32,500 nucleotides of DNA, taken from positions 15,933,092 to 15,965,591 of the forward strand of contig NC_135554.1 of assembly GCF_964340395.1 (NCBI RefSeq), in the 5' to 3' direction. Numbering within the stretch: position 1 is the first letter of the stretch; each line of letters starts with the position of its first letter. This stretch comes from Glandiceps talaboti (taxonomy: Eukaryota; Hemichordata; Enteropneusta; Spengelidae). The notes beneath the pieces were generated by a model. It saw only the letters and a program-made list of their open reading frames with translations. It was not told the DNA's origin and ran no database searches. The translations under genes were made by a program, and so were the position numbers. Below, in pieces: positions 21,601 through 32,500 of the stretch.

Positions 21601-21835
21601 GGACAAGACTAGATTTTGCAACTGGACCTGGACCCTCTGTGAGAAAGAAAAAAATAATTAAAATCTGGTCGATAAAATAGGCAAGTATTCATTGGTGATT
21701 ATTATCTTATAAACTGGTGAGAGAACTTTCAGAGTTGTGCTGAAAAAGGTCAAATATGAAAACACATTTACACATACATACTAATGTACACTGACACATG
21801 AATGCATGCACACTCTCTTTTCCCACACGCACACG

Positions 21836-21870
<35 letters not shown>

Positions 21871-24800
21871 CACTTCTCGTAATGGTGTCTGAACCTTATC
21901 AAAACCAATAAGCCACATTACAGCAGGTCTCCTATCAGTTACACACAGTTACTGTACATACTTACTTTTGGCTTTCTTCTCTGCATACGCCTGCAATCTC
22001 TCTTGTTTTAATTTTTCTGCTGCTGCATCGGCCTGTCAAATACAAACTACTGATTTATTTATGCTGGAAGTGAAATACAACACATTACAAAACATGCAAA
22101 TATCAATCTCTTTCATAACACTTCACTTATAACATCAAATATATCAGATATTGTTGAATACGATTGATTTCAAATGAGTAGTTGGGGTTGGTGGGGGGTG
22201 GATGCAGAGGGCACTCATTCATTTGACCTACATTTTTGTACATTTCATTTCAAAATGGTCACTGAACTTTGATTAAACACTCGAGAAAAATCATAAAATT
22301 ATTAAAATACCTTTCAAACTTTGGAAGCACAATAGATTCACTGATAGTTTACCTGGCGGTATGTCAAGTAAATTGGACACTAAAATGTACTTCTATGAAT
22401 CAACTTTCTGTGATGAAAAGTTGTGGGTGTTTCATATTTTATAAACATCAGAAGTTTGACAGTCAATGTTATTTTCTATACTTGCCTCCTCATCATCTCC
22501 AAACAGATCAATATCATCATCATCATCATCATCCTCATCCTCATCATCATCTTCCTCTTCAACTTTCTGAAGACAAAATGAATCAATATGAATGGTTGAG
22601 ATATGGTTGAAAAAGAAATTACTGTTTTTATTTGAACAGTCTCAGTTTGGATATTCAACGGCATCTTATAATCTTGCTATGTTGTGTGAAGTTTGTGTTA
22701 ATTAAGTTAGACAGAGGTTGTGTTTTCACTCTGAGAACTGCTAAAAGTTGGTGTATATCGGTGTTCTTCTGAGAGCCAACTTGTTACTCTGTTAATACGT
22801 ATTATGTAATGAACATTTCACTCACACACCTGAAAATCAGTAAAGCATAATACTACTAATAATCTTTATTTGTCCAAATAAATTTGCAAATTTGTAGAAT
22901 AGTTGCCACGAAATAGCACCCTAGTGTTGAAGAAGCAGGAGGAAACTGGAGTATCTGGGGAAAACCAGCATTGTTCGGTAGTATCAAACTGAGCATCACC
23001 CTTCTTACATACAGACCTGGTTAATTTTGAATCAAACCTAGCCAACACTTGGCGGGTTTGAACCCTGACTGCAAAGCCAAGAGATGTATGAGCTAACAGC
23101 TCCACCACCAAAAACCCTACCAAGCATAAGCTCAGCTACAATGACCCAATGAAACCCTGACTCTGATAGCCTAGTAAAGTTGTTCTCTGAAGAAAAGAAA
23201 GGGTTTGTTGTACAGTAAAAAGATTTTAGCATAGAACTACGAGTACTTACTGGTGGTGGTGCAGGTGTACCAGATTTTTCAAGTGTTGATACTCTGCTTT
23301 GCAACTTCGTTAGTGCATTTTGAAGATTCTGTGTAACTACGGAAGACATTTAAAATGAAATTAGAACTATAATTTTATGAATGCTTTCAACGTGGGCTTT
23401 GTGCTGACTGGAGCACTATAAACATAATATTTGATGAAGAGTTGTGAAACCAAAATAATACCAGTAGCATGGACATTATTTCAACATGTCTGTGATTTCC
23501 AAAAGATACTTTAGTCTAATGGTAGCATTTATAACGCTACATGATTTCACTGATGTAAATGATCAAGAAATGAACTTGAAATCCATCATTCCAATTTCAA
23601 AATCTTTCAGAACTCATGAAGTTCTTCTACATGCATCTTCATGACTTGGGTGTATACTGCTACCTGACTGAAATCCATGAAATGTTTAGTCCTCATTTTT
23701 CCTAACCTGATATGACCCCCAACAGGACACTTTTCTTAAATATGTCACAAGTGGGTACTAAGATAGATTAATGTACACTAACCTAGCTTCAAGTCTTTGT
23801 TTTCCTGTTCAACAGCAGACAACCTAGATTTCAGCTCTCCAACCATGTTGTTTTCAACAGCAAGTCCAACAGCCAGACCAGTACCCTGTCAAGATTTAAA
23901 AAAAAAGAATGCATGCAAACCTTTTTAAGACTGATTACCTTTGTGTGGACAGTGGTCATTTCTTTTATAAAACATTAGCTGTAACTTGGCAACTTTTTGG
24001 GTGCATATTGGTGTTTGTAATGATGTCACTCTTGATGTTGTACATCCAGTTGTATACATCTCGAATCTAAACATATGTATGGTTTACATGGTTATATTAT
24101 GAGATGGCATTACCATGATGAAAAATACTATACAGTGTGTGTACCTGAATCATTTTTCAACATTTGTATTATAATGTCTAGAATTTGAACTTGAACTTGA
24201 GAAAACATTTGTCTACATTTAAGCATTATACCCAGGATGTACAACACCAGTGTGTCGTCATAACAACACTATCCAAAAAGATGTACCAGTTATAGCTACC
24301 ACGACTTTACAATGTGGATGAAAGTTGCAAAAAAAAAAATTGTGTAAATATACAGAAATCTATCGGTGCTTGATGGTGATTTTAAGGATTGTATTACACT
24401 TGTCAGCTGCCATTCACTAATAACTGCATTAACATATTAAGTGGAGGGTAGAGAAAAATGTTGAAGTTATTTATTGCCACGGCAACACAAACTAAGATGC
24501 ATAGTGAGACAACAAGAAAAGAAAACGCAATCTTAGTATCAGAGATTAGAGATGACAAAATTGTATATACTGGCAGCAGAACAGAAGCAGAAATCATGCC
24601 AACAATATGCTGTATACTGCCAGCAGAACTGAAGCAGACATCATGCTAAGGATATGCTCAACTAGCATCATTGCATGCAGACTTTTGAAAATACATTTTA
24701 TTACTACCAACCACCACCACCACAACAAAGGGGCTGTAATGCAGAGATGCATGCAGGTCAAGAAGACGACGACAACAACAACATAGACAATACACATAAA

Positions 24801-27800
24801 GTAATACACACACATAAACTACATATATATGCAGATATGCTTTTGTAATATTTCCTTTTTTTTCATGGAAATGATTAGGCTTTGTAGGCTTTCCAAGAAA
24901 TGAATATTAATTAAGAAATGCTGTCTTTGACAAACTGAGAGGAGGCAGAGCTACTGCAAGACTGGAATTTTTGATAGCGGTTGCCAAATCCAAAACTTTC
25001 AACGATGAATCACAAATGAATGCAATAAAATTATGATTCTTAGAGTGAAATATTGAAATGACGTGGGAAAAGACTTAGACAGGTGTACTCACACCAGCAT
25101 TGGTTAGAGTGTTTTGAATGTTCTTTCGAGCTCTGGCTATTTCTGACACAAGACTACTCGAGGCGCCCTACAAGGCAAATTGATAAAAAACAAGACATTG
25201 AAAGAAGACACCAAAACATAAGACAAGATAATAAAGACTTGAAGACAATGAACTATGTTAGTAGATCAATACATGTATAAACTACTGTACTGTCACAGGC
25301 TTCCTGATAAGCTTAGGGATAAACCAAACATTGATTTCTATAAGCCAAATCAATGGAATGCAAGGAGAAAGAGGACATGATTTGTGTATTTAAAGCCAGG
25401 ACAATGGAATGTAGCACCTTGTTGTGGGAAACACTCACGGAATATTAATTCCCAAAGATGACCTTACCCATGTGTAGTAGCAAGCAGATAAATAAGGTAA
25501 AGAAAGTCAATCATGAGGTTAAGTTGTACAAATTTATGCAACATACACACAGAATGAACTAATGTAGTTTCTCCACTTATACCGAACTGTTAATTCAAGA
25601 CAAATAGCTCTCAGTCTGACTAACATTAAAGGTGATTCAAAATGCTCACATTCACTATCGCTAATTTGCTAGACGACATGTTTGTGAAATGCAGTCTGGT
25701 TTTAAAACTTTTAAAAAGCGTCTGCAAACACCTTAAAATGACCCTTTTTCAGTCAGTTCCCTTCGGATTTACTTCGAGAGTTTTCGGGTATTTCCGGTCC
25801 CACCTAGACCACGGGATTTTATGACGTCATAAGGAGTAATGGTTAGCACGTAGCCTATGACGAGCGTAGTCACTAGGTGAATAAAACTCAACAGCATTGT
25901 GAAAAATACATTGCTGGTGGTTGTAATAGACATCAGTAAACAAAAACTACAGTATACATGTCTTATTAGCCAACATTTACCGATATTTACTCACACTATC
26001 TGACTAATTGTCAGTGTCTGTGGGTATAAATGCTAAAATATTATCTCCCCATATTATGGCAAAATAAATCAAAACGGCTAGACTAGATATACATAAACAC
26101 TTGTAATGTCGTGTGTTTCACCTTTATTGACTTTTATTTATCTGATTTTTTTATTATTTGCCGACAAGAAGAAGCATTATGATACCGTCGTGATGCGTTG
26201 ACGGCATCCCGCGCCGAGGACGGCATATATTTAGCCCAATAGTATTCGCGTCGCCTTTTGAACGGCGCATTTAACAACAAAGTAAACATATTTCATCTCG
26301 AATAAATATACTAGCTATTTGGCTTGTGAACACAAGTTTACGTCTATTATTTTCGGCCAGGGCTGTCTAGGGCGCAATACTCTAGTCCGAGTCTGAGACA
26401 CATGTAAAACCTCAGAAACTCGCATTCGGATCGGACTGAAAAGAAGTACAAGTAGGTCTCATCGACTTGTTGGGGACTCGAATTATTGTTTATTTTTATC
26501 ACTGTATAAGCTTACAGGTGATTATTATATATCGGTAGGTGGGTAGTGTTGTCAAGTTTTGTGCAGTAACCGCGGCCGCGGCAGTAAGCTTATACTATAT
26601 ACTAGGATAGTTCCGCGGATCAAAGCTGAAGCAGTGTATGTACGTATGGAATCGGGAGAGCACATTTGTGTCGGGTTGAATTTATCTACGTGTTGATATA
26701 ATCCATATTTATCAATTAGATATATTGTAAAATTCTTCAAGTCGTACAGAAATAACGTCTATAACTTCAAAACAAACCCTGAGAAATTGGACCGGACGTG
26801 GCTAAGTATCTAGTTGCAGGCTTTCTTTCATAACCATGTGCTGGGGTCACGACCTTGATTGCCGACGTCAATATTGTCCAATCATATTTAATATCTTGAA
26901 CACATCGCGATATTTGATTTGTTGGTTTCCTAAACTGTATACTTCGAATACCATGATTCGTTACAAAATTCTTCTAATGAATATTAAATAGGCTCGTTGT
27001 ATTACGTGATATCGCAACAAGGGAAACCATACAAGTTTTCTTCCAGACGAGTTGCTAAAGTCATGTAAATGACAACACGAAACTCACGAAATTTCCTCAA
27101 TTCTTTACAATTTTATTGCTGATAATATGGGTAATCTAATAGCTCGTATATTTATTCGAGATAAATATGTTTACTTTGTTGTTAAATGCGCCGTTCAAAA
27201 GGCGACATCAGCGAGTACAGTCCAGTATAGTATTAGTGGGCTAAAATATGCTGTCGACGCCATACATGTCGAAGATATTGTAATGCTTCTCCTCGGCAAA
27301 TAATAAAAAATTCAGATAAATAAATTGAAACACGCGACCGACATTACAAGTGTTTATGTATATCTAGTTTAGTCGTTTTGATTTATTTTGCCATAATATG
27401 GGGAGATAATATTTTAGCAATTATTATACCCACAGACACTGACAATTGGTGAGAAAGTGTGAGTAAATATCGGTAAATGTTGGTTAATAAGACATGTAGA
27501 GTGTACTTTTTGTTAACTGATGTCTATTACAACCACTACCAATGTATTTTTTCACAATGCTGTTGAGTTTTATTTACCTAGTGACTACGCTCGTCATAGG
27601 CTACGTGCTAACCATTACTCCTTATGACGTCATAAAATCCTGTGGTCTAGGTGGGACCGGAAATACCCGAAAACTCTCGAAGTAAATCCGAAGGGAACTG
27701 ACTAAAAAAAGGTCATTTTAAGGTGTTTGCAGACGCTTTTTAAAAGTTTTAAAACCAGAATGTATTTCACAAAAATGTCGTCTAGCAAATTAGCGATAGT

Positions 27801-29055
27801 GAATGTGAGCATTTTGAATCACCTTTAAACTCACATACTAGACTATTGGAGTAATACATGTGTACAGTTTTCACCCATTACTTTTACATTGCAAAGACAT
27901 ATCTTAAAATATCACCAAACAAAATTCTATTGATAGTATGGTACAGTAAGCTTGTGCTTTGTAAATATCCGGGTTCACACACTGATAAAAGTCCTTGTCA
28001 AAGTTTCCACAAGATTTCATGTCATTTTCCGTGAGTCTGTATTATCAAATAAGGGTGGTTTGAGAACTCTCCATCAATGAAGTGATATCTTTTTAAGGAT
28101 AATTTAGTTGTAAAGCAATGGCAATATCATCATTTCATGACTGGTCATTTTCAATTTAAATGTACTCTGATGGATAAATTACATTTTTAAAGACATTCTA
28201 GGAGAAGTCTGCATGTCAAGGACTTTCAATGAATGCATGAACCCTGAAATTTATAATTATATTGACTAAACCCCATTTTGCATTCATGTGCTTTACAATG
28301 ACAAAGTATAACACAATTACATGAATTCAGTATTACTTTTAGTACCTTAGATAGCAAGAGTGTCATTTAAATCACACAGATGGTCAAATGGACCCTTTCA
28401 CTTCAACTTCGCCCTCTAGTGTTTGTTATGGTATCATATGACTGACATTGCTGGATGAAAGGTCAGTGTTCGCAATCAAAGTTGTGATGCATGCTTTGTT
28501 AATGCTAACAGAGTCAGTGAGAGGGCTGTGATAAGTTGTGAGAGAAAGTTACACTTACTCATCATTAACTCACTAGACAATATGTTGTATTTAATTCAAG
28601 TACCTAGATTTTATCTGTCAATCTGCTTGGAAGTCACATTCAGCCAAGTCAACTTTCAGTTACAAGTTGTTGTTTTTTTTTGTTTTTTGTTTAAATTGTA
28701 GCTGACACTGTTCACTTGGTTACGCTTTTCACAAAGTGTAGAAAACTGAACCGTGTCTCGATACAATTTTGTGGTCTATGTTCTCTGAACTACCAGTACT
28801 ACGTAATTCTGAGCCTCAAAACAAGATATGTTTTGCTGGTCAGTCGCTCAATATCTTTTGTACAATTTCATGCTAGATTATTATTCTAAAAACTTTAATT
28901 TGTGTTTGAACTAGATACTAGATAGATGTACTGAGACATACCTGTACCACGAGCCCAGAATGCTGCTGAGCCAATTTTTCCTGGTAATTTCTTTCTGCAT
29001 CTGCACAGCGAAACTTTTCAAACCAGATGGTTTCGTGTAGTAATGGATGTGCCAT
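18680..29055 (-). CDS. EEF1D: Eukaryotic translation elongation factor 1B subunit delta (eEF1D), complete
   Basis: Eleven coding exons on the minus strand: 29055-28942, 25167-25093, 23885-23783, 23336-23251, 22566-22486, 22032-21966, 21636-21587, 20904-20889, 20165-20103, 19315-19200 and 18718-18680. They sum to 810 nt, 269 residues plus TAG, and every phase joins. eEF1B-delta recharges eEF1A with GTP (guanine-nucleotide exchange) within the cytoplasmic eEF1 complex. Seen: N-terminal [20 protein letters not shown], the [11 protein letters not shown] segment, a leucine-zipper-like coiled coil at about 64-118 ([31 protein letters not shown]), an acidic stretch ending [11 protein letters not shown] (about 127-153), the CAGF linker (QAYAEKKAK), and the C-terminal GEF domain ([56 protein letters not shown], final AAFNKI). 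Length fits vertebrate eEF1D (about 281). The zipper and missing GST-like N-terminus separate it from eEF1B-beta. One intron uses a GC donor and one exon is only 16 nt. Confidence 0.96.
18940..19211. repeat. Local duplication including the end of an EEF1D exon
   Basis: Two related segments lie at 18940-19034 and 19100-19211. Both begin TTATCAT.TTGCTGAAATG, carry ATAGAGGGCGCC and CACTTCATGG or TACTTCATGG, then GGGAAACCA, and end AAGATCTTCATG. The second copy contains the true 3' end of the EEF1D exon at 19200 with its GTAAGT donor. In the first copy the exon end is followed by GGAACT, so it has no usable donor. The duplicate therefore lies within the following intron. Confidence 0.7.
21824..21868. 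repeat. (CA)n microsatellite
   Basis: A CA/CG-interrupted start (CACACGCACACGCACG) passes into an uninterrupted CA run ending at 21868. It lies in an EEF1D intron. The adjoining introns (20166-20888, 20905-21586, 22033-22485) show only a poly-C run near 21381-21394 and a poly-G run near 21554-21565. Confidence 0.95.
24563..24658. repeat. Two-copy ~48-bp tandem repeat in an EEF1D intron
   Basis: Adjacent segments 24563-24611 and 24612-24658 share GTATA..CTG.CAGCAGAAC, GAAGCAGA, ATCATGC and ATATGCT with a few substitutions. They lie in the 23886-25092 intron, which is otherwise AT-rich without visible features. Confidence 0.8.
25630..27824. mobile_element. 2.2-kb foldback DNA transposon with ~690-bp inverted arms and TTAA target sites
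   Basis: The left arm (about 25630-26318) and right arm (about 27139-27824) are reverse complements over almost 690 bp with scattered mismatches and small indels. For example AGGTGATTCAAAATGCTCAC is at the left and its complement at the right end, and the CCATATTATGG block and the GGCGCATTTAACAACAAAG block are also shared. Direct TTAA flanks the ends (25626-25629 and 27825-27828). TTAA duplications are known for piggyBac and Kolobok elements; the terminal AGG is not the usual piggyBac CCY, so I leave the superfamily open. The loop of about 820 bp contains no transposase-like frame, so the copy is non-autonomous. It lies in the intron between the first two coding exons of EEF1D. The rest of that intron (27829-28941) shows nothing further apart from an 8-9 bp poly-T region near 28672. 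Confidence 0.9.
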
Positions 29056-29576
29056 GACTGACTTGGAAAACTGCAAAGAAAAGAAAATGTATAATATTCA
29101 CGTTTAATATACACGTGAAAATACAATCACTGCAATGAAAAATTTCCCCAGTGTCTATCCGTCATACTATTACTAGTATCTTCCAGATGGATCATCACAG
29201 ACTATCAGACAGTTACATGTAAATTTTGTATACACAGTCACACCCTTACTTAGTCTAGCCTAGGATAGAGTCTATCATAGTATCATAGTCTATGTTATTA
29301 GCGGGCACCACGAATTACTAAGGAATACGTGATTTTCACAATCAAAGTGTTTAAAATGGTTACATGGCGATGAAAACTTCTTAAAAGTCGCCAGCTAGCC
29401 TTAGCTTCTAAAAATTGAAATTTTACCAGCCGGTGAACATCCGAACGTACATACAGCATAAGTTCTTCGAAATGACATATATCTGACATTCAAACTGCTT
29501 ATATCTGTTCTTTGTAATTGTTTACCTTGATAATTACTTGTATGTTATAATTCCACAATGTATAATAGACAGTTAC

Positions 29577-29683
29577 CTGCGTTGAAAGACAGAGAGTAGA
29601 AACAACACGACTCAGCTGGAATGGCCGATGAACGAAAAGGGACACATGTGTTGCCGGCAGCCTCGCTTTGAAATTTAAAGCCC
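29577..29683 (-). promoter_or_regulatory. EEF1D promoter and non-coding first exon with 5' TOP motif
   Basis: On the minus strand, TTTAAATTT (29679-29671) stands about 30-38 bp before a C followed by pyrimidines (CCCTTTTCG, from about 29641). The transcribed stretch ends CTTTCAACGCAG at 29577 with a GTAACT donor. The next exon begins at 29070 after CTTTGCAG, and its ATG is at 29055. A C-start pyrimidine tract is the 5' TOP signature of ribosomal-protein and elongation-factor mRNAs, which are translationally controlled by mTOR/LARP1; eEF1D belongs to this class in vertebrates. The start site is inferred, not measured. Confidence 0.65.
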
Positions 29684-30054
29684 CAGAATGCCTAGCGACA
29701 TTTTCATTATTTTTACGTTTTCCTGCAATGAAGGAGTGAAGTATTCATGTAAAGGCCCAATAATGAGCTCCTGGTTATTATCTGTTTTTGAAAATCGAGT
29801 CTGGGAAATTGTCGATGTGAGCAAAGCTCATATGCTGGTGACCTGCAGTGACCCGATGAATTGCCTGCCCTCATAGACTATATCACAGAGAACTTTTGTT
29901 TTTATATGCTTACTTCATAGAAAAACCCCAGGACGACTGGTGATGTCCATATATTGATTTAAAAAAAAATGTGTATGCTATATTGCTATCAATGAAATAA
30001 ATAAGGAAATATGTCAGGTCTGTGGTTATCACCTTTCAAACCTGTATAGTTTGT

Positions 30055-30351
30055 TTATCGTATGGTAACTTCACTATAATGTGTTGGTAAACAATGACAA
30101 GAAATACACAATGAGTGTAAATGTTCTTGGGGTGTACTTATTTCTGTGAATGATGCATTTTGTATTCTTACTGATATATACTTTGAACCACCGCTTGCTA
30201 GAACTAAAATCTGATATTTAGGAATGATACATATCGAGGAAACCGCAGTTATGTCGTCCAATTCACGTACTCTGATGTCGTGAATATGGATGGATTTCTT
30301 TATGTCGGCGATCACTCTATCTCGGAACAAACAAAAACGAAAAAACGACAA
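30055..30351 (-). other. Unassigned minus-strand open frame, possible exon
   Basis: A 98-codon frame contains a stretch that looks protein-like (DRVIADIKKSIHIHDIRV, then AVSSICIIPKYQILVLASGG), resembling one beta-propeller strand set. A GTAAGA donor follows the codons SKYIS at about 30166, after which the frame becomes less convincing. If real it would be an exon of a minus-strand gene upstream of EEF1D. I do not recognise a family. Confidence 0.25.
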
Positions 30352-30510
30352 TAAACGAAGGAAATTGAAGTAAATAAAGAAATCGAGCCGTATTTAGGGG
30401 CGACGTCAAAAGATCGATGTTTACAAAAAAACTTAATTGCTTTAGTTTGGGGGTGGGGGGGTTTTGGCCAAAATAATTTCTCAACCTTCAAAAACGATTT
30501 AACGCCATAC

Positions 30511-30966
30511 TTGGCAAATTTAGTACGATTTCAAGGCTGCTTTTACCTAAAACACTGCGTACAGTCGGTCCGATTTATCAGCGGTACGCGGTTCAGCTTT
30601 CAAATTTGCTGCAAAATAGGTATTTGGGAACGAGGTGGGTATCCAGAGTGTGCGTACGCACATTTCATCAGTTGGCGTCGTCGAGACACGAAGGGTTCGT
30701 ACAATTTTCTGGTCCATATATGTTCTCCTCACACAATTTATAAATGCCCTTCGAACGACTTTCAGAAACTAACGAACAAGATTTGGAAGTTAAATATCAA
30801 AAAACAACAGGGCAAATCCCGGGCCGGTGTACAGGAAAGCGCGTTAAGCGCAACGAAGTTGTGGCATGCCAAATACAAAAATGACCGACGGTCATTAGCC
30901 GAGTTCATGTCCCAGGAGGTCGAGTCGAAACAATCTATTTTGAAATACGTTAAAAAATATGTTTGA
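30511..30966 (+). other. Overlapping unassigned open frames, status uncertain
   Basis: A 151-codon stretch is open on the + strand but begins with TTG, not ATG; its first ATG is near its end (30907). Its last third is basic (KLWHAKYKNDRRSLAEF, QSILKYVKKYV). A second + frame, from ATG 30744, reads MPFERLSETNEQDLEVKYQK and closes after 46 codons. Both have coding-like composition but cannot both be real, and neither matches a family I know. The surrounding 29,684-31,520 is otherwise without features apart from a short G-rich run near 30449. Confidence 0.25.
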
Positions 30967-31520
30967 AAGTTAACGAAGTCACAGTGGGTACGTGATCAGA
31001 GCCGATCGTTCAATCGTAGTGGTAAATTTTAAAGGACCTTCACGATAATTGATTTCAATAGACTATGTGGAGAGGACGTTGCCAAAATCCACCTACGCGA
31101 AGGTTCTAAGTTAGGCCATAAGTTATAACGTGAAACTAATACGAATGTAAATCCGGAAATTACCGATGAGATGTCATGTTTGATGTGACCTCTCAACTTG
31201 GACTAAATTGTCGTAGATAGCGTGGTATTGCGAATGTTAAATTTATTTCTACACTCGCAACAAGTTGATCATTCAACTGATGTTGATTCAATCCTTCGTG
31301 AAAATCAAAAGTTCGATCGCCTGAAATAATTATTCAGCAATAGTTTAGCAATTTCATACAGATTTTAGATGTTTGTAGATGATAGTTGGAATATGCATGT
31401 GAAAACCGTGGCCGCCGCGTCAACGTGTTCATCACTGTCGTGGTGCGATGTCACAGTCAAAATCAACGGAAACGTGCGAATATATACGACTCGACAGAAA
31501 CAACTTGAAGGCTAAAAAGC

Positions 31521-31930
31521 ATGAGAGCTGGTAAATACAATTTCTAGTTGAAACTATGTTTTGCAGAGACTGTTAAATGTTTTACAGTTTGAATTGCAAT
31601 GTTACTACATATAGTTCTTTACTCCAGTGAAAATGGTTACTTCATCCGATCTAATCTTTGGAATGGCCTTTAATGGGAAGTGGTATACTGCTGTTTGCAA
31701 AACATCTTGTCAAGTTTTATGAATCAAATCTATCTGTACAATCAATTTAGTCGAACTAGTTAACAAAGGCGATTCCTACACTTTCCCGACCGGCCCTGTA
31801 TTTTTCAGTTAAACAAAAATCATCCGATCAAAGTGTTGCTGATGAGCCTACACCCAGTCACGAAATGTCTCCCATTTCAAAAAAGAAAGTGAAACCAGAC
31901 ATACCAGTATTAGTAATCAATGTGACTTGA
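31521..31930 (+). CDS. Candidate two-exon gene for a 43-residue protein
   Basis: Exon 31521-31530 (ATGAGAGCTG) ends at a GTAAAT donor in phase 1. Exon 31809-31930 begins after TGTATTTTTCAG, needs phase 1, and runs to TGA at 31928. The join gives 44 codons including stop, with an in-frame TGA five codons upstream of the ATG. AATAAA follows at 31968. The product is hydrophilic and rich in Ser, Lys and Pro (SHEMSPISKKKVKPD) with a hydrophobic end (IPVLVINV). No domain is recognised. The terminal exon and its poly(A) signal are well supported by sequence; the first exon and the start are less certain because other upstream frames exist. Confidence 0.45.
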
Positions 31931-31967
31931 CGTGTAAATTCAGTGTTGTTGTGTTCTGTTGGTTTTC

Positions 31968-31973
31968 AATAAA
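31968..31973 (+). terminator. Poly(A) signal after the small + strand gene
   Basis: AATAAA 38 nt after the TGA at 31930, preceded by GT-rich sequence. It fits a short 3' UTR for the candidate small gene. Confidence 0.5.
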
Positions 31974-32222
31974 AGTATTTTTCTGAGTTAAAATGGTTTT
32001 CTATTTTATTTATAATTCAGTGTTATATTGGTACGTTGTTTGAAAGTGGAAGTATACAGTATGAGTCTGAAACGATTTTCAATTTTAGGTCAGTTAAGTT
32101 AGATGGGGGGTGGGGGGGTCTGGGACCTAACTTAAGCAATTAAGTTAGATGTATTATATTGAACTTTTGATGTTGCCCCTTACCACATCAGTCTTTGATT
32201 AGATTGATACGCACCATACGCA

Positions 32223-32261
<39 letters not shown>

Positions 32262-32450
32262 TACATACATACATACATACATACATACATACATACACAC
32301 ACATACACACATACACACACATACACACATACATACATACACACATACATACATACATACATACATACATACATACATACATACATACATACATACATAC
32401 ATACATACATACATACATACATACATACATACATACATACATACATACAT
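32223..32450. repeat. Compound (CA)n / (CATA)n microsatellite
   Basis: A CA run of about 34 bp is followed by CATA repeats interrupted by CACA units, then a long uninterrupted CATA tract ending at about 32450. All long open frames here (Met-Tyr-Val-Cys repeats) are products of the repeat. Confidence 0.97.
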
Positions 32451-32500
32451 CTAACCGTTACGCTCCACATATTCGACACTCTTTTGATAGCCATGGACAG

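Noticed and set aside
22476-22664. Met-rich and His-rich open frames at the CATCAT repeat
   Set aside because: They are other-frame readings of the Asp-rich acidic exon of EEF1D.
22866-23123. 85-codon minus-strand frame in an EEF1D intron
   Set aside because: It sits between two phase-matched exons of EEF1D and shows no recognisable domain or splice signals of its own.
32180-32494. Long minus-strand frames rich in Met-Tyr-Val-Cys
   Set aside because: They are translations of the CA/CATA microsatellite in three phases.

Overview
The window is nuclear DNA of an animal, most likely an invertebrate deuterostome (hemichordate, echinoderm or cephalochordate type). It is visibly AT-rich, its genes are split by GT-AG introns, and it carries microsatellites, minisatellites and DNA transposons. 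The two best-supported genes, SSBP and eEF1B-delta, are metazoan orthologues with short conserved exons. The intact-looking RING/B-box/filamin/NHL gene belongs to a family that is expanded in those lineages. The species cannot be fixed from sequence alone.

Layout, left to right. Positions 1-4057 hold the last four coding exons of a single-stranded DNA-binding protein gene (SSBP2/3/4 family, + strand), followed by a long AT-rich 3' untranslated or flanking region to about 8.8 kb. From about 8.86 to 10.99 kb is a 40-bp minisatellite of roughly fifty units. It runs directly into the 3' end of a TRIM2/3-like gene on the minus strand (13171-10942), which carries a one-base frame break between its B-box part and its coiled-coil/filamin/NHL part. 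The minisatellite unit is itself a copy of the last NHL-coding segment of that gene. From 14.8 to 17.1 kb is a transposon-rich stretch: a Crypton/DUF3504 tyrosine-recombinase fragment, a 99-bp palindrome, and a 1.53-kb element with TAA target duplications, 20-bp terminal inverted repeats and many poly-C tracts.

Positions 29641-18520 (minus) hold a complete eukaryotic elongation factor 1B delta gene (EEF1D). It has a non-coding TOP-type first exon, eleven coding exons (269 codons plus stop; all phases join), one 16-nt microexon, one GC-AG intron and a poly(A) signal. A 2.2-kb foldback transposon with TTAA target sites and about 690-bp inverted arms sits in the intron between its first two coding exons. 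The last 3 kb contain weak open frames of uncertain status, a candidate two-exon gene for a 43-residue protein (+), and a compound CA/CATA microsatellite.

The genes do not form a pathway. SSBP is a transcriptional co-regulator, the TRIM-like protein a probable ubiquitin ligase, and eEF1B-delta a translation factor. The most unusual structure is the coding-derived minisatellite, which appears to have arisen from, and now sets the stop codon of, an NHL beta-propeller gene.
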